Of a stretch of DNA of 64,000 bases, positions 36,772 to 46,278 are shown piece by piece. Positions within the stretch are counted from its first letter, which is position 1. Each line of letters opens with the position of its first letter. The notes beneath the pieces are model-generated. The model did no database searches. It had not been told where the DNA came from and worked only from the letters and a program-made list of their open reading frames with translations. The position numbers and the translations under genes are program-made. The stretch lies in assembly GCF_030373545.1 (NCBI RefSeq), contig NZ_JAUDCO010000005.1, positions 152,573-216,572 on the forward strand. Reading direction: 5' to 3'. The stretch comes from Collinsella tanakaei (GTDB lineage: Bacteria > Actinomycetota > Coriobacteriia > Coriobacteriales > Coriobacteriaceae).

Positions 36772-38123
36772 GCGTGCTCGAGCGCGTGCGCGCTTCGGAG
36801 CGTTTCGACGCCGGCGCGCAGGGAGCAGAGGACGAGCGGGTCCGTGCGCTCAAGCGCGACGTGAAGCGCCAGATGCTCGAGCGCGTCGGTTTTGCCGAGG
36901 TCGCACGCATGGCGAACGCGCCGGATGCGCAGCGGTCGCGGGAGGAGCTGAGGCCCGCGATCGAGGCGGTCATCAACGCGGGCGATCGCGAGGGGATTGG
37001 TGCCGATACGCGTACGCGCATCGTGGACGAGGTGCTCAACGACGTGGTCGGCTTGGGCCCGCTTCAGCCGCTGCTCGAGGACGACACGGTCAGCGAGATC
37101 ATGGTCAACGGCTGCTCGTCGGCGTTTTTTGAGCGTGCGGGCGTACTACATCCCCTCGAGGGGATCTTCGACAACGACGAGCAGATCAGAATCGTCGTCG
37201 ACCGCATCATCTCGCCGCTCGGTCGAAGGGTGGACGAGCGCAGCCCCATCGTCAACGCGCGCCTGCCGAGCGGGTACCGCGTCAACGCGGTGATTCCCCC
37301 TATCGCCATCGACGGAACAACGCTCACCATCCGCAAGTTCTCGGACCGCATCAGCTCGCTCGCCCAGCTGGTGGCGATGGGGTCGCTGCCCGCGTGGTAT
37401 GCCGGCATGCTGTCGTGCGCGGTGGCGCTGCGGCAGGACCTTGCGGTCGCCGGGGGCACGGGGTCGGGAAAGACGACCTTGCTCAACGCCTTGTCCTGCG
37501 AGATTCCCCTCGGGGAACGCATCGTTACCATCGAGGACTCCGCCGAGCTCAAGTTTTCGCGCCACCCCCATGTGGTGCGTCTGGAGGCGCGCGAGCCCTC
37601 CATCGAGGGCGAGGGGGCGGTGACCATCCGCGATCTGGTCACGAATGCGCTGCGCATGAGGCCCGACCGCATCGTGGTGGGCGAGGTGCGCGGAGCTGAG
37701 TGCATCGACATGCTGCAGGCGATGAACACCGGGCACGACGGGTCGCTCACCACGCTGCACGCGGGCAGCTCGCGCGAGGCGATCGTGCGCCTGACGCTGC
37801 TGGCGCGCTACGGCATCGACCTGCCGGGCGACCTGATCGAGGAGCAGATCGCCATGGCGCTCGATGCGATCGTCATGTCGGTTCGCACACCTGACGGCCA
37901 TCGCTACGTGTCGTCGTATACCGGCGTGGCGCGCGGTGCCGCGGGCGGTGTCGAGCTGACCGAGTACGTGTCGTTCGATGCCGCCACGCGCACCTGGGAT
38001 CTGATCGAGGAACCGCCGTTCATCGCGGAGGGCCTGCGCTCGGGAGCCCTGAGGGAGAAGGAGGTGGAGCGATGGAGGTCGCTGTGTCCAGCTGCGTCGG
38101 GATCCTTGCGGCATTGTGCCTAG
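36768..38123 (+). CDS. tadA: Tad secretion ATPase, TadA/CpaF family
   Basis: A 451-residue hexameric type II/IV secretion ATPase powering Flp pilus assembly. It has the CpaF N-terminal motif LGPLQPLLEDDTVSEIMVNG, the insertion GRRVDERSPIVNARLPSGYR, Walker A GGTGSGKTT (about 229-237), Asp box TIEDSAELKF, Walker B RMRPDRIVVGEVRGAE, and the His box HDGSLTTLHAG. ATG 36768 has GGAGGTGGG upstream. It overlaps tadB by 52 bp, unusually long but with both reading frames intact. Confidence 0.93.
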   Translation: MSVLERVRASERFDAGAQGAEDERVRALKRDVKRQMLERVGFAEVARMANAPDAQRSREELRPAIEAVINAGDREGIGADTRTRIVDEVLNDVVGLGPLQPLLEDDTVSEIMVNGCSSAFFERAGVLHPLEGIFDNDEQIRIVVDRIISPLGRRVDERSPIVNARLPSGYRVNAVIPPIAIDGTTLTIRKFSDRISSLAQLVAMGSLPAWYAGMLSCAVALRQDLAVAGGTGSGKTTLLNALSCEIPLGERIVTIEDSAELKFSRHPHVVRLEAREPSIEGEGAVTIRDLVTNALRMRPDRIVVGEVRGAECIDMLQAMNTGHDGSLTTLHAGSSREAIVRLTLLARYGIDLPGDLIEEQIAMALDAIVMSVRTPDGHRYVSSYTGVARGAAGGVELTEYVSFDAATRTWDLIEEPPFIAEGLRSGALREKEVERWRSLCPAASGSLRHCA

Positions 38124-39022
38124 GACTTGCCCTGGCGGGCGAGGAGCGCGGCGCCGGTGCGGGCGTCGCGGCATGCGCGCGCGATCCTACAGGTGCGCTG
38201 CTGGCGTTTGTGCACCGGATCGGTTCTGGGATCTGGGGGCTCGGGATGCTTCCTGCGAGCTGGGCGGATGCTCTGCGCGTGGAGGTTGCCGAGCTGGCCG
38301 CCAGGCGCGGGCTGCCGGCGTCCGGCATCGACCGCGTCACCGCGCTGGGGGCGGTCGCGGCGGCGTGCGTCCTGTCAGCGCTCACGTTGCTTTTCGTGTC
38401 CCAAGCGCTTCCTGCGCTGCTGCTTGGGGCGCTGGCGCCCGTCGTCGCCCTGGCGATTGCGCGCGCTCGGAGAAGGACGCGCGGCCAGCGTGAACTGGAG
38501 GAGGCCCTGCCCGAGGCGTTCGGCGCGCTGTCGGTCTCGCTCGGATCGGGATACTCGCTGCCCCAGGCCATGCTCTACGTCGGCCAACGCTCGCCTGAGC
38601 CGCTGCGAAGCGCATTCACGCGGGTCGCGTTCTCGGTCGACTGCGGCATCCCGGCTGTGGAGGCGCTTGACGCGATGCTTGCCAATATGCGGGCTCCCGG
38701 GCTCGATTTGGTGGTGCTGGCGCTCAAGGTGTCGCAGCGGACCGGCGCGCCGCTCAACGACCTGCTTGCTCAAGCGACCCGTCTGGTGGGCGAGCGTATC
38801 GAGCTGAGACGGAGACTCGAGGTCAAGACATCGCAAGCGCGCATGTCGGCGCGGATGGTCGCCTGCATGCCCGTGGCGATGGTCGGACTGCTGTCGCTGC
38901 TGTCGAGCGATTTTCGCACGGGGCTCGTGACCGTCTCGGGGGCCGGTTCGGTTGCAGCGGCGCTTGTGCTCAACGTCGCCGCCTGGATTGCCATCAGGCG
39001 AATCATGGATATCGAGCTGTGA
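38072..39022 (+). CDS. tadB: Tad pilus inner-membrane platform protein TadB-like
   Basis: A 316-residue protein with N-terminal hydrophobic segments, a type II secretion F (T2SSF) domain at about 145-270 (ELEEALPEAFGALSVSLGSG, VSQRTGAPLNDLLAQA), and C-terminal helices. It begins inside tadA at a site with GGAGGTGGAG. Together with TadC it forms the platform on which TadA acts. Confidence 0.85.
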   Translation: MEVAVSSCVGILAALCLGLALAGEERGAGAGVAACARDPTGALLAFVHRIGSGIWGLGMLPASWADALRVEVAELAARRGLPASGIDRVTALGAVAAACVLSALTLLFVSQALPALLLGALAPVVALAIARARRRTRGQRELEEALPEAFGALSVSLGSGYSLPQAMLYVGQRSPEPLRSAFTRVAFSVDCGIPAVEALDAMLANMRAPGLDLVVLALKVSQRTGAPLNDLLAQATRLVGERIELRRRLEVKTSQARMSARMVACMPVAMVGLLSLLSSDFRTGLVTVSGAGSVAAALVLNVAAWIAIRRIMDIEL

Positions 39023-39033
39023 GGTGGTGCGCG

Positions 39034-39645
39034 GTGGACTGGAATGTGGGCGCGGCGGCGATCGGCGGATTCGTGGCGCTGGGCGCATACGGAGCCCTTG
39101 AGGTCGATGCGGCCGGTGTCTGCCGGACGGTGGTCGATGTCGTTCGGCAGATATGTCGGGTCCGCAGAAAGGCGGGCGCGGCGCGGCGTTCGAAGACGCG
39201 TCGCGCCGCGCTTTCGGAGGCGTCCGAGATGGTCGATGTCATCCGCCTTGGGCTGAGTGCGGGGCTCTCGTTTGATGCGGCGCTCGGGCTGTATTGCGCC
39301 CAGCGCATGGGCGAGCTTGCCGACCGTATGGCGCGCGCTCGCATGTCGTGGCAGATGGGCATGGTGACACGCGAGGAGGGGTTGGCCGCCGCCGCACGCG
39401 ATATGGGGGTGCGCCAGCTCGAGTCGTTCGCCGCAGCGGTCGGTCAGGCGCATGCGCTCGGTGCGCCGCTCGCGGATACGCTCGCGCGCCAGGGGCGGGA
39501 GATGCGCGACGCGCACCGCGCCGCCGTCGAGCGCGAGATCGAGCGGGCGCCGGTGAAGATGCTGATCCCCACAGGGACGCTCATCCTGCCCGCGCTGCTG
39601 TTGTCAATCGTCGGTCCACTGCTCGCTGCAGGCGGGATGCTGTGA
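39034..39645 (+). CDS. tadC: Tad pilus platform protein TadC-like
   Basis: A 203-residue protein, shorter than most TadC proteins, with an N-terminal helix, a basic segment, a T2SSF-like core (VDVIRLGLSAGLSFDAALGL, AVGQAHALGAPLADTLARQG) and a C-terminal hydrophobic helix. GTG 39034 was chosen since GAGGTGG lies six bases ahead; GTG 39019, overlapping the tadB stop, would add five residues without an RBS. Confidence 0.8.
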   Translation: MDWNVGAAAIGGFVALGAYGALEVDAAGVCRTVVDVVRQICRVRRKAGAARRSKTRRAALSEASEMVDVIRLGLSAGLSFDAALGLYCAQRMGELADRMARARMSWQMGMVTREEGLAAAARDMGVRQLESFAAAVGQAHALGAPLADTLARQGREMRDAHRAAVEREIERAPVKMLIPTGTLILPALLLSIVGPLLAAGGML

Positions 39646-39676
39646 GGGGACCGGCAGGTGAAGGAGGGAGTTTGCG

Positions 39677-39883
39677 ATGGGAAGACGACTGGGGGCTGCG
39701 ATGGAGAGGCTGCGGGCAACGGCTGTTGTGCCCGTCCTGCGCGAGGAGCGCGCGCAGGGAACGACGGAGTACGCGATCTTGGTCGGTGTGCTCGTCGTCA
39801 TAGCGATCCTCGCGATCGTAGCGTTTCGCGACAAGGTGAGCGAGCTGTGGGAAGCCATATCGTCGGGCATCAATAGCCTGTGA
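39677..39883 (+). CDS. flp: Flp-type pilin
   Basis: A 68-residue prepilin: basic leader of 26 residues, then AQGTTEYAILVGVLVVIAIL, the hydrophobic stalk with Glu at +5 and Tyr at +6 if cleavage is after Ala26. The usual Gly at -1 is replaced by Ala, as in three other proteins of this operon. AAGGAGGG precedes the start by 8 bases. This is probably the major pilus subunit; the prepilin peptidase is not in the window. Confidence 0.85.
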   Translation: MGRRLGAAMERLRATAVVPVLREERAQGTTEYAILVGVLVVIAILAIVAFRDKVSELWEAISSGINSL

Positions 39884-40386
39884 TGCGCAGGCGTTCCGAC
39901 GCGGCGCGGGCGATGGGCGTCCTCGGACTGCTGTGCGCGACAATCGCGTTTTGGGCGGTCGTTCGTACGGTCGGCCCGGGCGGCTTGGTCGACGCCTCGA
40001 CGGACGACCGAACGGATGCTGGGGTCCTCGACGTGCGCTCTGTGACGGACATGCTGGACGGAAGTCCGCAGCCGTCATCTTCCGATCGATTTCTGGACGA
40101 CTTGGAGGGCGGGGATGTCGAGGCCGTCGGCTGGACGGCCGAAGGCGACCTGGTCGAGCCCGTCGAGGACATCCTGACCGCGTATCGCGATGCGGACGGC
40201 ACCACGTTGGTCGTGAGCGGATACCTGGATTTGAAGGGAAACCTGTGGGGAGCTGCCGTTCGCGGCGGGAGCGATTGGGTTGATGTGGTGGTCGTCTCGG
40301 TCGCTGAGGACGCGCGCGAAACGCGTGTGCGCGTGGTCCGTTTACACGCCGATGAGCAGGGAGGATGGGATGAAGCGATGGGATAG
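39883..40386 (+). CDS. Tad-operon protein of unknown function
   Basis: A 167-residue protein with one N-terminal transmembrane helix (about residues 10-30) and an acidic outer domain rich in Asp and Val with no family I recognise. It begins at the TGATG junction with flp and overlaps the next gene by 17 bases, so it is translated with the pilus genes. It may be an accessory pilus or envelope component. Confidence 0.7.
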   Translation: MRRRSDAARAMGVLGLLCATIAFWAVVRTVGPGGLVDASTDDRTDAGVLDVRSVTDMLDGSPQPSSSDRFLDDLEGGDVEAVGWTAEGDLVEPVEDILTAYRDADGTTLVVSGYLDLKGNLWGAAVRGGSDWVDVVVVSVAEDARETRVRVVRLHADEQGGWDEAMG

Positions 40387-40630
40387 GGAGCACGGGGCTG
40401 CCGGGATGCGGCAGCCACGCCAGCCTGCGCATATTGGCATGCTGGCGGACGAGTGCGCGGCGCAGGCGACGCTCGAGTACGCCATCACGTTTGCGGCGCT
40501 GCTCGCGATGGTCATCGCGCTCGGGGCGCTTTGGCGCGCCGGCGAGCGCGGGGCACTGTCGGCTTTGGTCGAGCAGGCGGCCTCGCATGCGCTGGGGGCG
40601 ACCGGCGCGCTCGATATCGCACTGTTTTGA
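40370..40630 (+). CDS. Small TadE/pilin-like protein
   Basis: An 86-residue protein with a 27-residue basic and polar leader, then AAQATLEYAITFAALLAMVI, the class III prepilin-like signal with Glu at +5 of an A|Q cleavage site, followed by an amphipathic tail. ATG 40370 has GGGAGG six bases upstream and overlaps the previous gene. Likely a minor pilin. Confidence 0.7.
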   Translation: MKRWDREHGAAGMRQPRQPAHIGMLADECAAQATLEYAITFAALLAMVIALGALWRAGERGALSALVEQAASHALGATGALDIALF

Positions 40631-41111
40631 GCTGCTGTGCGAGCGGACGGCACAGGCGACGGTGGAGGCGGCGTTTCTGCTGCCGACGTTTCTGACGCTC
40701 GTGTTGCTCGCCCTGCAGCCGGTCTGTCTGCTCTACACGCAGGCGGTTATGGAGTCGGCGGCGGCGCAGACCGCTCGCCTGATGGTCACGGCGGACGCGG
40801 AGTCCGACGAGGCCTGCCGGGCTTTCGCCCTGCGCAGGCTCGCCGCCGTTCCCGACGTGAGCGTGTTCCATGCGGGAGGACCGCTGTCGTGGGATATCGA
40901 GCTGACGCGTGCGGAGGCGACGGGCGGGCAGGTCGGTGTCACGATCGCAGGGACGGTGCGCCCGCTGCCGATTATAGGTGCATTTGCCCGGGCGTTCGGC
41001 GTGACGAACGCTTCGGGGGACGTACGGCTGGAGGTGAGCGTCGACTATGAGGGAAGGCCCGCTTGGCTGGAAGGCGACTACGAAACATGGATCGCCATGT
41101 GGGATGACTGA
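40587..41111 (+). CDS. TadE-like pseudopilin
   Basis: A 174-residue frame containing CERTAQATVEAAFLLPTFLT, the TadE signature with Glu at +5 of the cleaved form and a long hydrophobic stalk, followed by an extracellular domain of about 120 residues. The start is uncertain: ATG 40587 lies within the previous gene and gives a 17-residue extension, while a CTG near 40632 would fit TadE length better. The end overlaps the next gene by 8 bases. Confidence 0.75.
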   Translation: MRWGRPARSISHCFELLCERTAQATVEAAFLLPTFLTLVLLALQPVCLLYTQAVMESAAAQTARLMVTADAESDEACRAFALRRLAAVPDVSVFHAGGPLSWDIELTRAEATGGQVGVTIAGTVRPLPIIGAFARAFGVTNASGDVRLEVSVDYEGRPAWLEGDYETWIAMWDD

Positions 41112-43149
41112 GGGACGCGCCGCGCCGCGTTTCGGTATCGACCTGTTCATCGAGGACGGCGCATACACGACGCTTGCCTCCGCGGTGACCATCCTAGTGG
41201 TCCTCACGCTTGTGTTCTCGTCGGCGACCGCTGCGTGGAGCCTCTCGCGCGCGGGCGATGTCCAAACGAGCGCCGACAGCGCCGCACTTGCCGGGGCAAA
41301 CGTGATCTCGTCGTATACGACGGCCGCCACGGTCGTCGACGCGAGCGTGGCGAGCCTCGGCTTGGTCGGGCTCGTGACGACGGGCGTGGGGATGGTGGGG
41401 CTTTTGATCCCGCCCACGAGCGCTGCGGCGACGAAGGTGGTCGATGCGGGAATCAGGATCCTGAACGCGCGCAACCGGTTTGCGACCTCGGCCTCAAAGG
41501 GTCTGAAGGCCCTCGAGAGCTCGCTGCCGTACCTGGTCGGTGCGAACGCCGCCCGGCTTTGCGCCGCGCAGTCGAGCGACGAGATCTCGTATACGGGCAT
41601 CGCGCTTGCGGTGCCCCAGGCTTCAGCGTCGGAGTTCCCCGCGCTCGGAGGGTCGGGCGTCGATACGTCAGGGCTTGAGGATACCGCCGCCGAGCTGGAG
41701 GAGGTCGCGTCTGAGCTCGAGGAGGCGAGCGAGGCGACTGAGGCGGCGAAGCGGCGCGCCTGGATTGCGGATTGCGGGCGCGAAGGCATGAACATGCAGG
41801 AGCGCGCCGCACAGCTTACGGGTTTGAGCGCGCAGGACAATCCCGACTACGCCTCGAGCATCACCTGGCAGCCGTCGGTGGGACTTGAGCGGGCGCGCGC
41901 GTACTATCGATGGCGCTTCGAGCACGAGCAGCCGCAGGGAACGAGCGTCGAGGCCCGCGCCGATTCGGCAGCTCGCCTCGCGTTCTACCGCTATGCGTAT
42001 CGCTGCATGAGCAAGGCGCGCATCGACGAGACCGATGCCGGGGTTGTCTCGACGGTGCCGTTGCTCCCCAAAAACACGGCAGAGGTCCGCTTCACGTCGC
42101 TGTACACCGATCCCGTGTGGCCCTCGAGCAACGAGCCGGGCGGTCTCACGCTGCACTACGGCGCCGACTGTCCCGGCATCAGCGGCGAGCTGGGAGGGCT
42201 CATCTCGCTGGCGACGCTGGCGGGAGGAGGGGCGCGGGAATGCGAAACCTGCCGGTTCGACGTGGGCGATCTGGGCAAGACGCCCGCTGCCTCGACCTCG
42301 ATCGACAACGGCTTCGAGTACCACCTGCGCGAGTTCACGCTGGCGCTCGACGAGTACGCGGCCTGCCGCGATCATGAGATCGAGCTCGAGAAGCAGGCGC
42401 AGGGTGCCGCCGAAGCCGCCGGCGACGCGTTTGACGAGGCGCTCCAGATTCTTGGTTCCAAGCGGCCGCGTATCGCTCCTCCCGGACGGTACGGGTGCGT
42501 CGCGCTCGCGGTCTCGGGTCAGATCGCCTCGCCCGACACGCTGGATACGGCCTTTTCCGAACAGGTCGATCTCGGCCGGCGCGGCGCGATCTCGGCCGCG
42601 GTACTCGCCCCTGACGCCGCGACGAAGGAGAACAACGTGCTCTCGTCGTTTTTTGCGAGCCTTGAGCAGCGGTCATCATCCGATGGGGTGGTGGGGCTGG
42701 TCGGAAGCGTCATGGACCTGTGGGGAAGCCTGCTGGTCTCCTATGGGGACCTGGGCGAGGGCCTGTCCGACATGGCGGACGGCCTGCTCGGCGATGTCAC
42801 GGCGCTCGGTGCAGGGCCGATTGCGAGCTGGCTCAAAGACCGCCTTTCCGGTGCCGTCGAGGCCCTCGACATAGCTCCGGTCGACCTGCGGCTGAAAAAG
42901 CCCGTCCTGGTGGATTCGGCGCGCGTGATCGAACGGTCCGACATCGCCGGCCTTGCGGATGCGCAGGGGCTGCTGCGCTCGATCCCCTTGGGCTCGACCG
43001 ATCCTGCCGCGCTGCTGCAGGCGGCGGGCTATCAGGTGGGGGAGCGCATCGCTGCGGCGGAGTTCACCCTGGCCGAGATTCCGCTTCCGCTCGGGGGCAG
43101 CGTCCCGCTGACGATTCGCCTGCGCGACATCGTCGGCGCGGGGAGGTGA
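41104..43149 (+). CDS. TadG-like Tad pilus-associated protein
   Basis: A 681-residue protein with an N-terminal helix (ASAVTILVVLTLVFSSATAA) followed by SRAGDVQTSADSAALAGANV, the signature of the TadE/TadG-like putative Flp pilus-assembly family. A coiled-coil-prone stretch of Glu and Ala repeats (about residues 195-225) and a Cys-rich segment (ECETC) follow. Larger than usual TadG proteins and without an evident von Willebrand domain. ATG 41104 overlaps the preceding stop; the RBS is weak (GTGGG), so translation is probably coupled. Confidence 0.75.
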   Translation: MTEGRAAPRFGIDLFIEDGAYTTLASAVTILVVLTLVFSSATAAWSLSRAGDVQTSADSAALAGANVISSYTTAATVVDASVASLGLVGLVTTGVGMVGLLIPPTSAAATKVVDAGIRILNARNRFATSASKGLKALESSLPYLVGANAARLCAAQSSDEISYTGIALAVPQASASEFPALGGSGVDTSGLEDTAAELEEVASELEEASEATEAAKRRAWIADCGREGMNMQERAAQLTGLSAQDNPDYASSITWQPSVGLERARAYYRWRFEHEQPQGTSVEARADSAARLAFYRYAYRCMSKARIDETDAGVVSTVPLLPKNTAEVRFTSLYTDPVWPSSNEPGGLTLHYGADCPGISGELGGLISLATLAGGGARECETCRFDVGDLGKTPAASTSIDNGFEYHLREFTLALDEYAACRDHEIELEKQAQGAAEAAGDAFDEALQILGSKRPRIAPPGRYGCVALAVSGQIASPDTLDTAFSEQVDLGRRGAISAAVLAPDAATKENNVLSSFFASLEQRSSSDGVVGLVGSVMDLWGSLLVSYGDLGEGLSDMADGLLGDVTALGAGPIASWLKDRLSGAVEALDIAPVDLRLKKPVLVDSARVIERSDIAGLADAQGLLRSIPLGSTDPAALLQAAGYQVGERIAAAEFTLAEIPLPLGGSVPLTIRLRDIVGAGR

Positions 43150-43154
43150 CGCGC

Positions 43155-43609
43155 ATGGGCCGTCTGCTGACAGAGGAGCGCGCCCAGGCGACCGTCGAGA
43201 TGGTCGTCGTCGCGCCGGTCATGATTGTGCTTGCGCTCATCGCGTACAACGTGGCTGATTTCTCCGCCGCGGTCACGCGCTTTGACCGCGTGGCCCCCGA
43301 CATCGTCATGGCCCATGCGGTCTCGCCGGAAGGGGAGGGCGGTGCGGGCACGCCGGGGCGCGTCGCCGGATACCTGCAGGAGGCCATGGAGGGCTATCGC
43401 GTCAAGGTCGACGTGGCGTGCGAGGGCGGCGGTGCAGCGACCGCATCGATGTTTGATCTTGCCGTGAGCCCGACGACCTATCGGTGCACCATGCGCTATG
43501 AGCCGTGGCCGGGTGGGCTGTCCATCGCGGGCGTCGACCTCGGGGCGCCGCTTGCGCTCGAGCACGAGCGCGCGGTGGTCATCGATCCGTGGAAGCCGGG
43601 GGTGGTCGT

Positions 43610-43613
<4 letters not shown>
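43155..43613 (+). CDS. TadE-like pseudopilin
   Basis: A 152-residue protein starting MGRLLTEERAQATVEMVVVA, the same A|QxTxE prepilin-like signal as its operon partners, followed by a hydrophobic stalk and an outer domain with two Cys. ATG 43155 is eight bases after GGGAGG. Its last codon overlaps the start of the DUF192 gene. Confidence 0.78.
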
Positions 43614-44110
<497 letters not shown>

Positions 44111-44122
44111 TATGATGCGAAA

Positions 44123-44155
44123 AGCGTCCGGCGTGGATACGTCGGGCGCTTTTTT
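44123..44155 (+). terminator. Terminator after tRNA-Phe
   Basis: An imperfect stem AGCGTCCGGCG with CGTCGGGCGCT is followed by TTTTTC. Confidence 0.75.
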
Positions 44156-44183
44156 CATAGGAGACACCGAGAAAGGGGTCGGT

Positions 44184-45248
44184 ATGCCAGAGAGAATCCG
44201 CGGCGTGAACCTGTCCGGATGGTTTATCCCCGAGCCCTGGGTCACACCTTCGCTGTATGCCGCCACGGGCGCCTCGAACGCGGTCGAGCTGCAGCAGACC
44301 CTCGGTTCGACCGCCTACAGCGAGCGTCTGCGCCGCCACTACGAGACGTTCGTGAGCGAGTTCGATTTCAACCGCATGTCGGCGATCGGCTTCAACTCCG
44401 TGCGTCTGCCGGTGCCCTGGTACGTATTTGGCTCGCAGACCGATTCGCTCGCCCATATCCCCGCAATCGACTATGTGGACCGCGCGATGGAGTGGGCGGA
44501 CAAGTACGACATGACCGTCCTGCTCGACCTGGCGACCGTTCCGGGCGGCCAGGGTGACTCCAACGAGAGCGCGAGCGCGTCCGAGACCGCGATGGATTGG
44601 CACTCGTCCACCAACGGGCGCGCTGTCGCCCTGGATGTGCTCGGCCGACTCGCCGAGCGCTATGCCGCAAGCGACGCGCTGCTCGGCATCGAGCTGCTCG
44701 ATTCGCCGGTTATGAGCGTGCGCACGAGCCTGTTCAACGTGACGGAGGGTATTCCCGCCCACTACCTGCGTAATTTCTATCGCGACGCCTATGAGCTGGT
44801 GCGCACGCACCTGTCCGACGACAAGCTCGTCGTGTTCTCCGCCTCCGGCCATCCGGAGATGTGGAAGCGTTTCATGAGCGGCTCCAGGTACCAAAACGTG
44901 TACATGGACCTGCACCTGTACCACTACCGTGACGACCGCGCCATCGACATCACCTCGCCCAAGGGCATCTCGCAGGCCGTCGCGCGCAACAGGCACCTCA
45001 TCCAGACGGCACGCTCCTGCGGATTCCCCGTCCTGGTGGGCGAGTGGTCGGCTGCCGCGGTCCTGTCCAGCGCGACCGTTACCCCGGAGGGTCGCTCGGC
45101 CTACGAGCGCGTGTTCATCTCGAGCGAGCTCGCGAGCTTCGCCGACGCCGCGGGCTGGTATTTCCAGACCTGGAAGACCGAGAAGCGCATTCCCTCGTGG
45201 GATGCGCGTGTGGCGCTCGCCCCGCTCGAGCGCGCCATGATCGACTAG
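44184..45248 (+). CDS. Glycoside hydrolase family 5-like protein with altered acid/base site
   Basis: A 354-residue protein without signal peptide that resembles GH5 exo-beta-1,3-glucanase-type barrels: RGVNLSGWFIPEPWVTPS at the N-terminus, FNSVRLPVPWYVF, and GEW with nucleophile Glu287 (LVGEWS). The acid/base motif, normally LLNEP, reads LLDSP at 171-175, so the Glu is Ser174. His residues of the active site (DLHLYHYRD) remain. It may be a lectin-like or weakly active pseudoenzyme. GAAAGGGG precedes ATG 44184. It is followed at two bases by rsmI. Confidence 0.75.
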   Translation: MPERIRGVNLSGWFIPEPWVTPSLYAATGASNAVELQQTLGSTAYSERLRRHYETFVSEFDFNRMSAIGFNSVRLPVPWYVFGSQTDSLAHIPAIDYVDRAMEWADKYDMTVLLDLATVPGGQGDSNESASASETAMDWHSSTNGRAVALDVLGRLAERYAASDALLGIELLDSPVMSVRTSLFNVTEGIPAHYLRNFYRDAYELVRTHLSDDKLVVFSASGHPEMWKRFMSGSRYQNVYMDLHLYHYRDDRAIDITSPKGISQAVARNRHLIQTARSCGFPVLVGEWSAAAVLSSATVTPEGRSAYERVFISSELASFADAAGWYFQTWKTEKRIPSWDARVALAPLERAMID

Positions 45249-45250
45249 CC

Positions 45251-46138
45251 ATGGGTGCCGATAGCCGCACGGGGCGCCTGTATGTGGTGGGCACCCCCAT
45301 CGGAAACCTGGGAGATCTGACGTCGCGCGCCGCGGAGGCCTTCCGCTCCGCCGACGCGGTCTGCTGCGAGGACACGCGCGTGACCTCCAAGCTCCTGGCC
45401 CATCTGGACATCGCCCGTCCGCTCGTGCGCTGCGACGAGAACGTGATCGCCTCGCGCGCCCCGCAGCTCATCGAGCGCATGCTCGCTGGCGACACGCTGG
45501 CGTTCGCCTCGGACGCGGGCATGCCGAGCGTGTCCGATCCCGGCCAGGTGCTCGTGGACGCTGCGCGCGCGGCGGGCATCGATGTCGTGGTCGTGCCCGG
45601 GCCGTCGGCTTGCGTGACGGCGCTCGTGGCGAGCGGCATTCCCTGCGACCACTTCTTCTTCGAGGGCTTCTTGCCGCGTAAGCACGGGGAGCGCGTCCGC
45701 CGGCTGCGCGAGCTCGCCGCCATCCCCGGGGCGCTTCTGTTCTACGAGTCGCCGCACCGTATCGAGGCGTCGCTTAATGCGATCGCCGAGGTATTCCCGG
45801 CGCGCGAGGTGGCGCTATGCCGCGAGCTTACCAAGCTGCACGAGGAGGTCCTGCGCGATCGTGCGCCCGTCCTGCTCGAGACGGTCCGTGCGCGCGGGGA
45901 GCTGCGCGGCGAGATGGTCGTGGTCGTCGCCCCGCCGAGCGCCGAGGAAGCTGCCCGCGCGACGGTTGCCCCCGGACAGGAGGAGCAGGCCGACCCGGAT
46001 GAGGCCCTGCGTCGCGACATCGCCTGCGCGCTCGCGGAGGGCGAGCCCGCCTCGGCGATCGCCAAGCGCCTGTCCCAGCGCTATTCGCGCCGCAAGCGCG
46101 AGGTGTACGAGCTCGTCTTGAGCATCCAGCAAAACTGA
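45251..46138 (+). CDS. rsmI: 16S rRNA (cytidine-1402-2'-O)-methyltransferase
   Basis: A 295-residue SAM-dependent enzyme of the tetrapyrrole methylase fold that modifies C1402 in the ribosomal decoding centre. Family motifs are GRLYVVGTPIGNLGDLTSRA, CEDTRVTSKLL, AFASDAGMPSVSDPG, VPGPSACVTALVASG and FFFEGFLPRK. ATG 45251 is two bases after the GH5-like stop, without a clear RBS, so translation may be coupled. The C-terminal 50 residues are an Ala-rich tail with a basic helix (SQRYSRRKREVYELVL) common in this family. Confidence 0.95.
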   Translation: MGADSRTGRLYVVGTPIGNLGDLTSRAAEAFRSADAVCCEDTRVTSKLLAHLDIARPLVRCDENVIASRAPQLIERMLAGDTLAFASDAGMPSVSDPGQVLVDAARAAGIDVVVVPGPSACVTALVASGIPCDHFFFEGFLPRKHGERVRRLRELAAIPGALLFYESPHRIEASLNAIAEVFPAREVALCRELTKLHEEVLRDRAPVLLETVRARGELRGEMVVVVAPPSAEEAARATVAPGQEEQADPDEALRRDIACALAEGEPASAIAKRLSQRYSRRKREVYELVLSIQQN

Positions 46139-46278
46139 CCCCGCGCGCCGACGCGCCCTCATCGCTTCAACTCCACAAGACGCGCGGCACCGCGGGCCGC
46201 GGGTGCCATTTGCGCTAAAATGGCGATTTGTATGACTGATCAGCTCAACGACCACCGACTGGGAGGGACAGCGCCATC

